From: JBILXY01 sp044378055
GTDB lineage: Bacteria; Patescibacteriota; JACMRA01
DNA: 64,000 bases
Direction: 5' to 3'
NCBI GenBank assembly: GCA_044378055.1
Contig: JBILXY010000001.1
Location: 34,410 to 98,409, forward strand
Within the stretch, counting starts at the first letter, position 1, and the number at the start of each line of letters is the position of its first letter. A program made the position numbers and the translations under genes. This document shows positions 24,975 through 34,305 of the stretch, one piece after another. A model generated the notes under the pieces. That model searched no databases and was not told the origin of the DNA. It was given only the letters and a program-made list of their open reading frames with translations.

Positions 24975-25952
24975 ATGAATATTGCTTCCTTTTTTTCAGG
25001 TGCTGGTGGTTTAGATAAAGGCTTTGAAAAAGCTGGTTTTCATGTTGTTTGGGCGAATGAATATGACTCTGTGATTTGGGATACTTTCAAACTAAATTTT
25101 CCAAATACTGAATTAAACACTAAAAGTATAACTAATGTAACAAGTGATGAAGTGCCAGATGTAGATGGAATAGTTGGGGGTCCGCCTTGTCAAAGTTGGA
25201 GCGAGGCAGGGGCTGGCAGAGGAATTAATGATCAGAGAGGTCAGCTGTTTTATGACTATATTCGTATTTTAAAGAGTAAACAACCAAAATTTTTCCTTGC
25301 GGAAAATGTATCTGGAATTCTACATCCAAAACATTCAGAAGCATTCAATGCAATTCTTAATGAGTTTGAATCTGCAGGCTATACAATTTCATATAAACTT
25401 TTAAATGCAAATGATTTCGATGTTCCTGAAGATCGTTTAAGACTAATAATTGTAGGATATAGAAAGGATTTAAAAAAGAAATTTGAATTCCCAGAGCCAC
25501 AAAAACACAAACCTGTTTTAAAGGATGCAATTTATGATTTAAGAATGGCAAAACCTGCTTTAGAAAAAAATAAAACTAATGGTGATAGTTTACAAATTCC
25601 AAACCATGAGTATATGATAGGTGGATTTTCAACAATGTATATGTCTAGAAATCGTGTTCGCTCATGGGATGAACCATCTTTTACTATTCAAGCAGGTGGT
25701 CGTCATGCACCACTACACCCTCAAGCTCCTAAGATGCAATTCATATCTCAAAATGTTAGAATCTTTGTTCCAGGAAAAGAAGCTCTGTATCGTCGATTGA
25801 GTGTAAGAGAATGTGCAAGAATACAAACTTTTCCTGATGATTTCATTTTTATTTATCGAGATGTAGCAGATGGTTATAAAATGATTGGTAACGCAGTACC
25901 AGTCAATTTTGCTTTTCATATTGCAAAAAAAATCATGACCGATTTATCGTAA
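24975..25952 (+). CDS. DNA cytosine-5 methyltransferase, M.HaeIII-like
   Basis: A 325-aa C5-methyltransferase with all conserved motifs: I FFSGAGGLDKGFEKAGF, IV GGPPCQSW with the catalytic Cys at residue 72, VI ENVSGI, VIII-like DRLRLIIVG, the target-recognition region (NHEYMIGGFSTMYMSRNRVR), IX RRLSVRECARIQTFP and X GNAVPV. The whole protein follows M.HaeIII closely, including the recognition region, so methylation of the internal C of GGCC is expected. It protects host DNA from the partner nuclease. It is translated just after the endonuclease gene (10-nt gap). Confidence 0.93.
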   Translation: MNIASFFSGAGGLDKGFEKAGFHVVWANEYDSVIWDTFKLNFPNTELNTKSITNVTSDEVPDVDGIVGGPPCQSWSEAGAGRGINDQRGQLFYDYIRILKSKQPKFFLAENVSGILHPKHSEAFNAILNEFESAGYTISYKLLNANDFDVPEDRLRLIIVGYRKDLKKKFEFPEPQKHKPVLKDAIYDLRMAKPALEKNKTNGDSLQIPNHEYMIGGFSTMYMSRNRVRSWDEPSFTIQAGGRHAPLHPQAPKMQFISQNVRIFVPGKEALYRRLSVRECARIQTFPDDFIFIYRDVADGYKMIGNAVPVNFAFHIAKKIMTDLS

Positions 25953-26104
25953 CATACAAGTAATAACTTTATAATTTGTGATAAAGCTTTTTATTAAAAC
26001 CGATTTTTCTAAGATAAAATAAAGATATTTATATTGTGAATTACCACTTTCAAAAAAAATAGCTACTCCCTCGTATTTTGAAAATTAAATTATACTAACC
26101 TGTT

Positions 26105-26407
26105 ATGACCAAACCAACCTACACCATCAAAAATAAAATCTGGGTTTGGCGGGGGAAGGCGGCTTGGCATTTTGTTACTATTCAGAAAAATACTGCCGAT
26201 GAAATTAAGGCTATGTTTGGTTATTTAAAGGCTGGTTGGGGTTCTTTGCCTGTAAAGTTACAACTTGGACAAAGTGTTTGGAAAACTTCTATATTTCCAG
26301 ATTCCAAAAGGGGTGGGTATTTAATACCAATCAAAAAAGCTATTCTGAAAGCCGAAAAATTAAATGTCGAGGATAAGGTGGAGATTCACCTGGAAGTATT
26401 AACCTAA
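26105..26407 (+). CDS. DUF1905 domain protein
   Basis: A 100-aa protein with the family pattern: an early Trp-rich strand (KIWVWRGKAAWHFVTI), GWGSLPVKLQLGQSVWKTSIF, then YLIPIKKAILKAEKLNVEDK. These small beta-barrel proteins occur alone or fused to other domains; their role is unknown. Upstream, TATACT lies 8 nt before the ATG, suggesting a near-leaderless transcript. Confidence 0.8.
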   Translation: MTKPTYTIKNKIWVWRGKAAWHFVTIQKNTADEIKAMFGYLKAGWGSLPVKLQLGQSVWKTSIFPDSKRGGYLIPIKKAILKAEKLNVEDKVEIHLEVLT

Positions 26408-26485
26408 ATTGACTCCCTATGTACATGTCTGAAATCTATTTTTCAAACTTAAATTACAAATAATTCGTCTTCATGTAATGGGAAA

Positions 26486-26560
26486 CACCCCGTCAACTTC
26501 ATCCCAAAAATTAAAATTTTCGGGAGCCCTTGAAAGTTGCCACCCCTCAAGAGGGGAATT
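26486..26560. repeat. Double-hairpin palindromic repeat (copy 2)
   Basis: CACCCCGTCAACTT...AAGTTGCCACCCCTC-AA-GAGGGGAATT. The second hairpin and flanks equal those at 806-829. The first stem differs in sequence and is expanded (CAACTT/AAGTTG with an internal AAAATT/AATTTT). It lies between convergent genes and could also terminate transcription. Confidence 0.75.
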
Positions 26561-26570
26561 AGGATAGACA

Positions 26571-27749
26571 CTAAGTAATAACCCTATACAAAACCCTGTC
26601 TTCCTGGGAAACAATGTATAAATTTCCGCTTCCATCTAAGTGAATGCTTCCGGCTGAAATTGATAAGTTTTCTTGAATTTTAGAAATTGTGTTCAGTCTT
26701 AAATTAATTTTTAAAATTACATCTTTACTTACATAAGAAGTGTAGGGAACTTTGCTTTCTTTTAGCAAACAATAGGCAGTGCCTGAAACATCTAAAGCAC
26801 ATCTTTGGGCTAGCAGGGTTCCAAAAACTTTATTCTGGCTTAAGGTAAAGTCTAATTGTAAATCGGTTGGGTTTCCGGTTGGGTTCACTTTGAAATCCAG
26901 CCAAACGCTTTGGTATAAAGTAAGTTCAGTTGGTTTCTGGCTGAAGGTTGTAACAATTAAACTATCTGGGCCGTAAACCACAGATTGAACTTGGGCTTTG
27001 CTGAATATTTTTTGTGGTGGAGTTTTTTCTTTTACCGACCAAATTTCCATATTTCCTTGTCTGGTTGGATTTTCCCAAGCTATAAAGTATAATCTTTGGT
27101 TAAAGTTTACCAGTTCAACCATGGAAGTTGTAATTGTGGGGCTGATTGTGGCTAAAACAGTATCGGTGGTTAGGTTAATATTATCTGAAGAACGAACAGT
27201 GTAAAGGTTGCTTGTGAAGTTAATGTAGGCCCACTTTGAAACTGTTGGAACCCCAGAGCTATTCAGAACAAAATATTGGGTTAAACTAAAATTAGGCTGG
27301 GCAATTTGTTTGAATTTTCCATCTGGTGAATAAACTGTGCTTCTATTTGGTTCGTTAATTATTACGCCTTCAGCAGAATTGGAGATGCTAGGAACGGCAA
27401 AGCTTGGTGAATTTTCAATGTCTTTGTTGTTCAGCCTTAGTTTTAAACTGCTATTTAAGTAAATAGGTTTTCCGTTACCTGCAAAAGCAAGGCCATTGCT
27501 TCCCAAAGCTACTGGATCTACTCTTTCTAAAATTTGGGAATCACCAAAAGACGCGGTGCTAACTTGTTTTTTTATGCCGCTATCACCAGTTAAATTAGAA
27601 TTTGTAGTTGTGTTGGAACTTCTTCCGCCAAAGTTTAATTGAATAATTCCGATTAAAAGCAAAATAACACCTACGCTAACTGCTACAATAAAAATTATTC
27701 TTTTTTTGCCTAGCGGGTCATTCCATGTGGAAACTAAATTTTGAAACAT
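26571..27749 (-). CDS. Membrane-anchored beta-propeller-like protein
   Basis: A 392-aa protein with a single N-terminal membrane helix (about residues 18-40: IIFIVAVSVGVILLLIGIIQL). The rest is extracytoplasmic and beta-rich, with repeated strand patterns (SAEGVIINEPNRSTVYSPDG, VVYGPDSLIVTTF, GSIHLDGSGNLYIVS) suggesting a propeller. Its start lies next to the stop of the upstream secreted protein gene. It is last in a three-gene leftward operon with a pilin-like protein. No known family was recognised. Confidence 0.7.
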   Translation of the reverse strand: MFQNLVSTWNDPLGKKRIIFIVAVSVGVILLLIGIIQLNFGGRSSNTTTNSNLTGDSGIKKQVSTASFGDSQILERVDPVALGSNGLAFAGNGKPIYLNSSLKLRLNNKDIENSPSFAVPSISNSAEGVIINEPNRSTVYSPDGKFKQIAQPNFSLTQYFVLNSSGVPTVSKWAYINFTSNLYTVRSSDNINLTTDTVLATISPTITTSMVELVNFNQRLYFIAWENPTRQGNMEIWSVKEKTPPQKIFSKAQVQSVVYGPDSLIVTTFSQKPTELTLYQSVWLDFKVNPTGNPTDLQLDFTLSQNKVFGTLLAQRCALDVSGTAYCLLKESKVPYTSYVSKDVILKINLRLNTISKIQENLSISAGSIHLDGSGNLYIVSQEDRVLYRVIT

Positions 27750-27750
27750 A

Positions 27751-28341
27751 TTATGAGATCAGGTAAAAAGTTTGGTTTGCCCCAATTAAAGGTGTTCTAA
27801 TTTCAACATTCCCAGATAACTTTGGAACAGCTATACCATTTCTAATTTCTAATAGTTTGTTGGTGGTTATGTCTAGCCCACAAGTTTCGAAAGTTACAGT
27901 ATAGTTTTTAGCTGCAGGTTTTCCTTTGGCTTTCAATACTGAATAATTCCAAACACAGCCAGTTTTATAACTTGGGGTAGGGGCAATTTCAATCGGTAAA
28001 ATTTCCAATTCTTCTTTGTTAAATAAAACCCCTGGGTAAAGCCTGGCTGAATCACGAAGTGGGGTTAATTGGTTTTTAAGTCCTTCATCCATAGTACTTA
28101 AAGTATCAATAAAACCACCAATTTCTAGGTTAATACAATCTTGAATTGATTTGGCATTTAAGAATGGTTCTTCGCATAAAGCCTGAATTCCTAAAATTTC
28201 GCTTACATTATTTTGGGCTTTAGTATATTCTTCAGTAGTTTGAGCTAAGACAGCGATTGAAAAATTAAATGATAACATTAAGCATATTAAAAATATGGTT
28301 GTGGCTTTTTGAATATACTGATTTTTAAAAGAATTTTTCAT
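27751..28341 (-). CDS. Secreted protein, 196 aa
   Basis: It has an N-terminal signal peptide (ATTIFLICLMLSFNFSIAVLAQ) followed by a mature domain with five Cys (including QALCEE, SIQDCINLEIG, YKTGCVWNYS, FETCGLDI), suitable for disulphides. It is the middle gene of the operon, 1 nt from the propeller-like gene. The mature part is unrecognised. Probably an accessory envelope component of the same apparatus as its neighbours. Confidence 0.7.
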   Translation of the reverse strand: MKNSFKNQYIQKATTIFLICLMLSFNFSIAVLAQTTEEYTKAQNNVSEILGIQALCEEPFLNAKSIQDCINLEIGGFIDTLSTMDEGLKNQLTPLRDSARLYPGVLFNKEELEILPIEIAPTPSYKTGCVWNYSVLKAKGKPAAKNYTVTFETCGLDITTNKLLEIRNGIAVPKLSGNVEIRTPLIGANQTFYLIS

Positions 28342-28361
28342 AATTATATATTTATTTCAGC

Positions 28362-28988
28362 TTATTTTATATTTGGATTGAAAGAAGGTGTTTTACCAGA
28401 AGTGCCTACTGTTGAACCAAGCGTTGATAAATCTTTAATTAGACTTGCATTAGTTTGTTGGCTTCCAATAGTAACCGCTCCATTCAAAGCTGCATTAGTA
28501 ACGCTAGTATTAAACTGAGCCGTGTTTGTATTTGCTCCCGGTGTGCTTGTTCCAGGGGTGGAACTTTGGGAAGTTAAATTACCTAAATTTAAAAAGTCAA
28601 AGTTTAGCAAAGTAGAGTTTACCGTGTTTAAAAATAATACTGGACCACCAATTAAAATAAGCCCAACTGTAACTTCCCAAACTGTATTTACAGCATCATT
28701 GGTGGCATTCCCGTTGGCAAAAGGGTTGTAATCTTCTATCGCGTTGAAGCCAACCCTAAAGGCAATTAAGAACAAAGCCACTACGAAGGAAAATGTAAAA
28801 ATAGAGCTAAGACAAGCCTGAATTAAAGCAGCTCCATTCTTCCCATCTCCCGAAAAATTACATTCGGCAAAACCGACATTAGGGCCAGTTCCCTGGGCAG
28901 AAACTGTAATATTTGAAACCCCAGTAAAAGATAGCATTAGTAGCAATCCTGTAAGGGAAACCAATATATTCTTAAAAACTCCTTTCAT
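28362..28988 (-). CDS. Pilin-like (TrbC/VirB2-type) small membrane protein
   Basis: A 208-aa protein with a signal-like N-terminus (NILVSLTGLLLMLSFTGVSN). A short loop with two Cys is followed by two membrane helices (about 62-82 IFTFSFVVALFLIAFRVGF and 104-124 TVWEVTVGLILIGGPVLFL), then a long Thr/Ser/Asn-rich tail. Two adjacent helices after a signal peptide resemble VirB2/TrbC pilins and other type IV secretion-related proteins seen in CPR genomes. It is first gene of the operon. Homology is suggested by architecture only. Confidence 0.6.
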   Translation of the reverse strand: MKGVFKNILVSLTGLLLMLSFTGVSNITVSAQGTGPNVGFAECNFSGDGKNGAALIQACLSSIFTFSFVVALFLIAFRVGFNAIEDYNPFANGNATNDAVNTVWEVTVGLILIGGPVLFLNTVNSTLLNFDFLNLGNLTSQSSTPGTSTPGANTNTAQFNTSVTNAALNGAVTIGSQQTNASLIKDLSTLGSTVGTSGKTPSFNPNIK

Positions 28989-29051
28989 AGCTTTATTCTA
29001 CCTTAGTTTTTCATTATTTGCAATAAAAATTTTAAAAGAATAAACTAGGTT

Positions 29052-29765
29052 ATGTTTCAACTACATCCCTCTTTCCCCAAAGTGATTATTTTATATGGTC
29101 CTCCGGCTGCAGGTAAGGGAACTCAAACAGAATTTTTGAAGGAACATCTTCCCAATTATTTTCATATTGATTTTGGTACAGAAATTAGAAATTTCATAAA
29201 AATTCACAAAGAATCAGACAAAAAAGACGATAATTACAAGTTGGCCCAGAAAATGGAATTACTAATGCAAACTGGGCCTGTAGAATTTGAAGACTTGAAA
29301 TTTGTAGTTGAGAAAAAAATAATCGAAGCCGTAAAGCAAGGAAAAGGATTAATAATCGAAGGCCCTGGAAGGCAAATTACTGAAGCTCATTGGCTTTCAA
29401 AATTCCTGCATGAAAACGGTTTAAGCGTAGCTATATTTCACTTACACTTAAATTTGGAAGATATTGTAGCTAGGGTTAAAACCAGGTTCTATGCACCCAA
29501 TAATAATCATCCATTTTCCTCCTATGAGGATGCTTTAAAAGCCTGTAAAGCTGGGGAAATTCCTTACCAAAGAAAAGAAGATGTTGATGTTGAAAAAACC
29601 ATTTCTAGATACAGAAATTTATATAAGAAATCTTTTGCTAAAATTTTGTTCATATACCAATTAGAGGCAAAGGCTGAAATTTTTGCCATTGATGCTTCTG
29701 AAAGTATTGAAATGGTTAGAAATAGTATTTTCAATATTTTGAAGAAATTTTACTCTCCCGTTTAG
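29052..29765 (+). CDS. Adenylate kinase-like nucleotide kinase
   Basis: A 237-aa P-loop kinase. It has Walker A GPPAAGKGTQ (residues about 16-25), the NMP-binding segment (HIDFGTEIRNFI), GLIIEGPGRQITEAHW in place of the usual GFPR(T/N) motif, and Asp/Arg residues in DVDVEKTISRYRNLY typical of the lid end. It converts AMP plus ATP to two ADP, or acts on another NMP. The altered GFPR motif and longer length leave room for a divergent substrate. It is divergent from the pilin-like operon. Confidence 0.8.
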   Translation: MFQLHPSFPKVIILYGPPAAGKGTQTEFLKEHLPNYFHIDFGTEIRNFIKIHKESDKKDDNYKLAQKMELLMQTGPVEFEDLKFVVEKKIIEAVKQGKGLIIEGPGRQITEAHWLSKFLHENGLSVAIFHLHLNLEDIVARVKTRFYAPNNNHPFSSYEDALKACKAGEIPYQRKEDVDVEKTISRYRNLYKKSFAKILFIYQLEAKAEIFAIDASESIEMVRNSIFNILKKFYSPV

Positions 29766-29780
29766 TCTTCAAAATTTAGG

Positions 29781-31142
29781 CTAAATAGGATCAAAAATAG
29801 AAGGTTTTTCCACTTTGTTGTTTATAAATTCACTTATTTTCCAGCCTCCAAAAATTGATGGTAAAATACCAATTCCATTACAACCTAAATTGTATAAAAG
29901 TCTGGAATTTAACTTTTCAGGCCCTATCTTTCTAATTCCATTTTCTGTGTAGCCCATTAAACCATGCCATTTAAAATCATAGTCTATAGTATTTGGCGTA
30001 TATTTAAATTCCTTGATTAAAAAATTAGAAATTTCAAGATAATGTTTTTTATCCGGAGTTGATGTTTTTTGATAATAGGCTTTGTCGGCCAGTTCAGATT
30101 CAGGCCCACCTATACAAACCAAGCTTTTGTTTTTGTGAAAAATAGTTTCATAATTCCTTCTGGTTACATAATAATAAGGTTCCGCTTCAGCAGTATTGCC
30201 TTCAGAACTATCGGCCAGAATATAGCTTGTAGCCATTGGCCCTCTTTCTCTTTCCTCCAAGTAACCTGCCATATAGCCAATTCTTCCTATAATATTCTTC
30301 CTGAATTTTTTGTTGATATCTTGCCCAATTTTGTTGGTAAGTTTAATATGCTCGAAACCGTTTGTACAAAGAATTACTTTGTCTGCTTGTATAGTTCCTT
30401 TTATTGATAATGCCTGAATATTATCAGCCCCGAGAATTACTTCTTTCACCAAAGAATCTTCCCATATTCTGAACCTTTCTGGGTATTTAGTAAGTAAAAT
30501 ATTCACAATCTCTTCTGAGAATTCAGCACTGTTCAAAACACCTTTTCGTATTCCAAAAGCAGCAAAATAATCTGTATTTTTAGTTTCCAGTAAATCCCAA
30601 ATTTCTTGTTCATCAACCACCTGCAAAAGACTTGAGTATTTTTCAGGAATAGAATTTTTCTGCAAATACTGTTTGCTTATTAAAGCTGAAGTAATATTGG
30701 CATCATGAGTATCTCTAATTAATTTATTTTCCAGAAAGTCTTCAGCCTGGCTCCAAGTTTTTGTTCCTGCATATCCATTAATCTTGGCATACGAGGCAGC
30801 TAACTTTTCAGAATAGAATATTTCATCCAACAATTCCCATCCTGAATTTATATTTAGCTGTGCTTCTACAGCTAAATCCATACCAAATTCTTTGACGATA
30901 TCTGCAAAAGGTCTTTCAAAATATCCCACCACTTGCCCTGCATTGTGCCCAGAGGCCCCGTGGGCAATTCTTCCACCCTCAATAAGACCAATATTCAAAT
31001 TGGTATTTTTTAGCAGATAATAGGCGGTTGAAACACCAGCAATTCCGCCACCAATTATTAAAATATCAGCTTTTTCATCAGTGTTTAAAAAATTGACTTT
31101 TCTTTTTAGATTTAACTGGGCAATCCAAGGCGAATTATTCAT
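29781..31142 (-). CDS. FAD-dependent oxidoreductase, DAO family
   Basis: A 453-aa enzyme with a dinucleotide-binding motif near residue 28 (DILIIGGGIAGVSTAYYLL), GASGHNAGQV (conserved in glycine/putrescine oxidase-like DAO proteins), a second FAD strand (ADKVILCTNGF) and a C-terminal LLYNLGCNGIGILPS motif. It oxidises an amine or amino acid; the substrate is unknown. It is a single gene convergent with the adenylate kinase-like gene. This is a rather unusual enzyme for a minimal CPR metabolism. Confidence 0.85.
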   Translation of the reverse strand: MNNSPWIAQLNLKRKVNFLNTDEKADILIIGGGIAGVSTAYYLLKNTNLNIGLIEGGRIAHGASGHNAGQVVGYFERPFADIVKEFGMDLAVEAQLNINSGWELLDEIFYSEKLAASYAKINGYAGTKTWSQAEDFLENKLIRDTHDANITSALISKQYLQKNSIPEKYSSLLQVVDEQEIWDLLETKNTDYFAAFGIRKGVLNSAEFSEEIVNILLTKYPERFRIWEDSLVKEVILGADNIQALSIKGTIQADKVILCTNGFEHIKLTNKIGQDINKKFRKNIIGRIGYMAGYLEERERGPMATSYILADSSEGNTAEAEPYYYVTRRNYETIFHKNKSLVCIGGPESELADKAYYQKTSTPDKKHYLEISNFLIKEFKYTPNTIDYDFKWHGLMGYTENGIRKIGPEKLNSRLLYNLGCNGIGILPSIFGGWKISEFINNKVEKPSIFDPI

Positions 31143-31200
31143 ATTTATATAAATTTACTATAAAGGTTATTTTTCGCCAAGTTTGAAACTCAGTCAGTTT

Positions 31201-32673
31201 TTAACTGTTTGCTAAGACTTCAATCCACTTCTGCCTTTCGTCCCATTCCATAACTCCGGTTGGTTGGGTTAGTCCAAATTCTGTTCCAACTCCGGTTGAA
31301 AATATTAATACTTTTTTCCCAGATTTAATTTGCTCAGCTCCTTTAATCAAAGCAAGCTTAAAAGCCTCAAACCGATCCACACTGCTATCATATTTAGCCA
31401 ACTTTAATTTAGGATCGTAGTTTTTAGCAAGTAATTCTATAATACTATTCGGATCATCATCTTGCCCGTAATTGTCGGTTGTAAGAACTGTAAAATCTGC
31501 TTTGGAATAACTTAAATCGCCTAACAAAGGTTTTTTCCAATCGTCTCTACCAACTCCGTCGCAGGAAAGAACATGAATAATATAATCAAATCTTTGTTGT
31601 TTCTTCCATTCCAGAAAAGTATCTAAAACTAATTTTAAACTTTCAGGCTCGTGGGCGTAATCTACGATGATAGATAAATTTTCCGGCTGTTGAAATCGTG
31701 TAACAATATTTGCATTGATTAATTTCTTCAAATCAGTTTTAGGTTTGTAAATTTGAATTCCATTAGAAAAAATCCATTCCATTCTTCCAGGTAAATTTCC
31801 TACATTATTAAATATTTGTTTTATAGTATTGGCTTCTAACAACGAAGGAGAATATTGGCAGGCCACTTTCCAGGCAAAAAATAAGTCCGTTATTTCAAAA
31901 TTAGCCACAAGTTTGGTGTCGTAAATCTGGTTACCAATTTTAATACTCAGGAAAATATCTTCGTTTTTAATTATTTCAAAATCTTGTCCTTCCACAATTT
32001 TTTCTAAATTCCAAGAATCACTTAAACTAGTTGCTACATATTCAGAAATTTCATTAAAATTCTCAATCTGCTTGGTTTCTCCATTAATGAAAATATTTGC
32101 TCCTTTTCTGGTATGTGAAAACAATTTACTTTTGGCTTTCAAGTAATTTTCCCAACTGCCGTGGGCTTCAATATGCTCTGGAAAGGCATTTAAAAATACT
32201 GCAGTATCAAATTTTCTAATTCCCCAATGTCTGTTTTGTTCCAGTCCTTGGCTAGTCATTTCTAGAATAACTGCTTTGCATCCATTAAATCTCATCTTAT
32301 CAAGAAGTTCATTCATTTTCCAACCATCGATAGTACCCATTTTATAGGGGTTTAGAAATTCCTTTTCACCATCATAAATTAAAGCTGTGGAAATGTAACC
32401 AGTTTTTACACCGCTTTCGTTTAATAATTTAGCAGTTAAAATAACTGTACTAGTTTTACCCTTTGTGCCATTAATTCCTATTAAATGTATTTCAGGGTTG
32501 GTGAAAGGAGAGTTAAGTATAAGTTTATTTAAGCCTTTCCAAGTAAAAACATGAGTTGGCCTTCCAAACCAAATATTAGATAATAATCCTTTGAAACCAT
32601 GACCAATTGGCCTAATTTTTTTGGTTAAATTTGGACCTATAATTTTCTTAATTGGCTTTAAAAAAGACTTCAT
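31201..32673 (-). CDS. MurE-like Mur ligase
   Basis: A 490-aa ATP-dependent amide ligase. It has the P-loop INGTKGKTST, the central MTSQGLEQNR and FLNAFPEHIEAHGSWENY segments (NxxxDHxD/E region), the Lys-bearing region after it (YLKAKSKLF, possible carbamylated Lys), and C-terminal IIVDYAHEPESL as in MurE. It adds the third amino acid to the peptidoglycan stem, or a related residue. It lacks the canonical N-terminal UDP-binding sequence, so the exact substrate is open. It is upstream of and 15 nt from the conserved unknown, in the same leftward run. Confidence 0.8.
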   Translation of the reverse strand: MKSFLKPIKKIIGPNLTKKIRPIGHGFKGLLSNIWFGRPTHVFTWKGLNKLILNSPFTNPEIHLIGINGTKGKTSTVILTAKLLNESGVKTGYISTALIYDGEKEFLNPYKMGTIDGWKMNELLDKMRFNGCKAVILEMTSQGLEQNRHWGIRKFDTAVFLNAFPEHIEAHGSWENYLKAKSKLFSHTRKGANIFINGETKQIENFNEISEYVATSLSDSWNLEKIVEGQDFEIIKNEDIFLSIKIGNQIYDTKLVANFEITDLFFAWKVACQYSPSLLEANTIKQIFNNVGNLPGRMEWIFSNGIQIYKPKTDLKKLINANIVTRFQQPENLSIIVDYAHEPESLKLVLDTFLEWKKQQRFDYIIHVLSCDGVGRDDWKKPLLGDLSYSKADFTVLTTDNYGQDDDPNSIIELLAKNYDPKLKLAKYDSSVDRFEAFKLALIKGAEQIKSGKKVLIFSTGVGTEFGLTQPTGVMEWDERQKWIEVLANS

Positions 32674-32688
32674 GCTTAATTACTTAGT

Positions 32689-33342
32689 TTAAAAATAATC
32701 GTTCAAGCTACCTTCATTGGAATCAAGTTTGAATTCTTCCAAAGTATCCAATTCTTCAGGGGCATTGTTTGATGCAACAACAGGCTTTTCTTTGCCACTA
32801 GATTTTACAACGCTTCCGAAAGCTCCCCAGGTTGGTGTGGCATCTTTAGGAATAGTAATTGAAACTTCGTCACCGATTTGAAGGCCTAGATTTTTAATTG
32901 CATAAGTAGCACTGGCTTTTAGTATTTTAACAGGTTTAGCTAATTTATCCACAAGTACAACGAAATCTTCGCCTTCAACAGTGAAAGTACCAACAACTCT
33001 TTCTCTGGCTGCTAATAAAATTGGTTTATAAATTTCTCTTTCAGCAGTTAGAATCCACTTTAATCTATCACCAACAACTAATTGGGTTTTGCTGGCATAG
33101 TTGGCTGGAACTATGTAAACTTGGCCATTGTCGCCAATCATTTGTTGTCCATCAAAATATCCTTCTACAACTTCCAAGGCTTGTTCTTCATCATAGCTTT
33201 TTGGAGCAGTGGCTCTGGTAGCTGAAGTGGTGGAAATTCCCTTATCATCAGCTAATTGTGATAATAAAATTCTAGCAGTTTTTAAATTACTTTCCATGAT
33301 TTCGATTAAACTTAAAATCGATTGTACTTTTTTTGCGGACAT
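32689..33342 (-). CDS. Conserved hypothetical protein, 217 aa
   Basis: The N-terminal helix (VQSILSLIEIMESNLKTAR) is followed by a linker, then a beta-rich domain of about 130 residues (EQALEVVEGYFDGQQMIGDN, RLKWILTAEREIYKPIL). The C-terminal tail is acidic (EEFKLDSNEGSLNDYF). There is no membrane segment or signal. I have a weak impression that it is a CPR-conserved protein sometimes loosely annotated as ribosomal, but nothing seen supports that. It precedes the MurE-like gene. Confidence 0.6.
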   Translation of the reverse strand: MSAKKVQSILSLIEIMESNLKTARILLSQLADDKGISTTSATRATAPKSYDEEQALEVVEGYFDGQQMIGDNGQVYIVPANYASKTQLVVGDRLKWILTAEREIYKPILLAARERVVGTFTVEGEDFVVLVDKLAKPVKILKASATYAIKNLGLQIGDEVSITIPKDATPTWGAFGSVVKSSGKEKPVVASNNAPEELDTLEEFKLDSNEGSLNDYF

Positions 33343-33431
33343 ATTTGTTATTAATAATTAATTTATTTATTAGACAGGCTGTGATTAACTATTTATGTTA
33401 GTTTGTTTATTTTTTAGTTAGCTTGTCAAAA

Positions 33432-34142
33432 TTATAAGCCGCAAAGACCTCTCAGATGATTTGAAACCGTTGCTGCATGAACAAATTGTTTATTATTTAG
33501 ATAATTTGAATCAATTTGATATAGCAAGTTTAATATAATTTTAGAAGGTTCAAGTTCAGGGTGTCGAAGGGCGGTAAGGCCTGTATTTAAATAGCCACTA
33601 AATAAGGGTGACTGTAAAAAATTCATAAAATAGCAGCGCCTTACATTTAAATTTGGAATTCCAGCAAAAAGGGTATCTAATTTTTTAAGAAAAGTCTGAA
33701 GAATTTGGTCGCCATTATCATTAATATTAAAAGTAATGTGCTTTGGCTGAAGTTGGGAAAGCTGAGCTGGATGACTAAAATCTGCAAGAGTATTAATTGC
33801 AGGAACTTTATCAGTGGTTATGGCCTGTGGTGTTGGTCCTCCTAAAAGTTGATTCTGACTTAAAATACTGAAACTAATAACCTTTTTAGGCTTTGGTGGC
33901 AGTACTGCATTGATAACTTTGGAAATAGCATCTGGTGGTTTTGGGATTTCTTGATCGAAGAATTTAGCTCTGGTTAATTGTAATTGCTGCAAAATAGCGG
34001 GAGCAACGCCGGTTTCAAGGCTTTGCCTAAGCTTCAATTTATCCAAAGGAGACATCATTGGAACTTTTTCAGACAAAAAAGACTTATCTCCAGCCGATAA
34101 AAAAGGAGTTTTAAGAATTAATGATTGAATCAAAGCGTCCAT
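33432..34142 (-). CDS. Hypothetical protein, 236 aa
   Basis: A soluble protein with helical N-terminal (MSPLDKLKLRQSLETG) and C-terminal parts and a Pro-rich middle (IPKPPDAISKVINAVLPPKP). No motif was recognised. It lies between the conserved unknown and parA (divergent, 163 nt apart). A role alongside ParA is possible from position only. Confidence 0.55.
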   Translation of the reverse strand: MDALIQSLILKTPFLSAGDKSFLSEKVPMMSPLDKLKLRQSLETGVAPAILQQLQLTRAKFFDQEIPKPPDAISKVINAVLPPKPKKVISFSILSQNQLLGGPTPQAITTDKVPAINTLADFSHPAQLSQLQPKHITFNINDNGDQILQTFLKKLDTLFAGIPNLNVRRCYFMNFLQSPLFSGYLNTGLTALRHPELEPSKIILNLLYQIDSNYLNNKQFVHAATVSNHLRGLCGL

Positions 34143-34270
34143 GTTATGTCTTTATTTCGCCCACCAGGGTTTTGATCTATTATGCTTTATATATTTGTTT
34201 CGGTCAAAATTATTATTCCAATAAGAAAACCCAGCCATTTCACAAGGATAATAAGCCTTAATTCTATATA

Positions 34271-34299
34271 TTGACAATCGTTTAAGCTGAATACATTAT
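34271..34299 (+). promoter_or_regulatory. Leaderless-type promoter of parA
   Basis: TTGACA, a 17-nt spacer, CATTAT, then 6 nt to the ATG at 34306. The predicted transcript starts at or next to the start codon. Confidence 0.65.
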
Positions 34300-34305
34300 T
34301 CAAAT

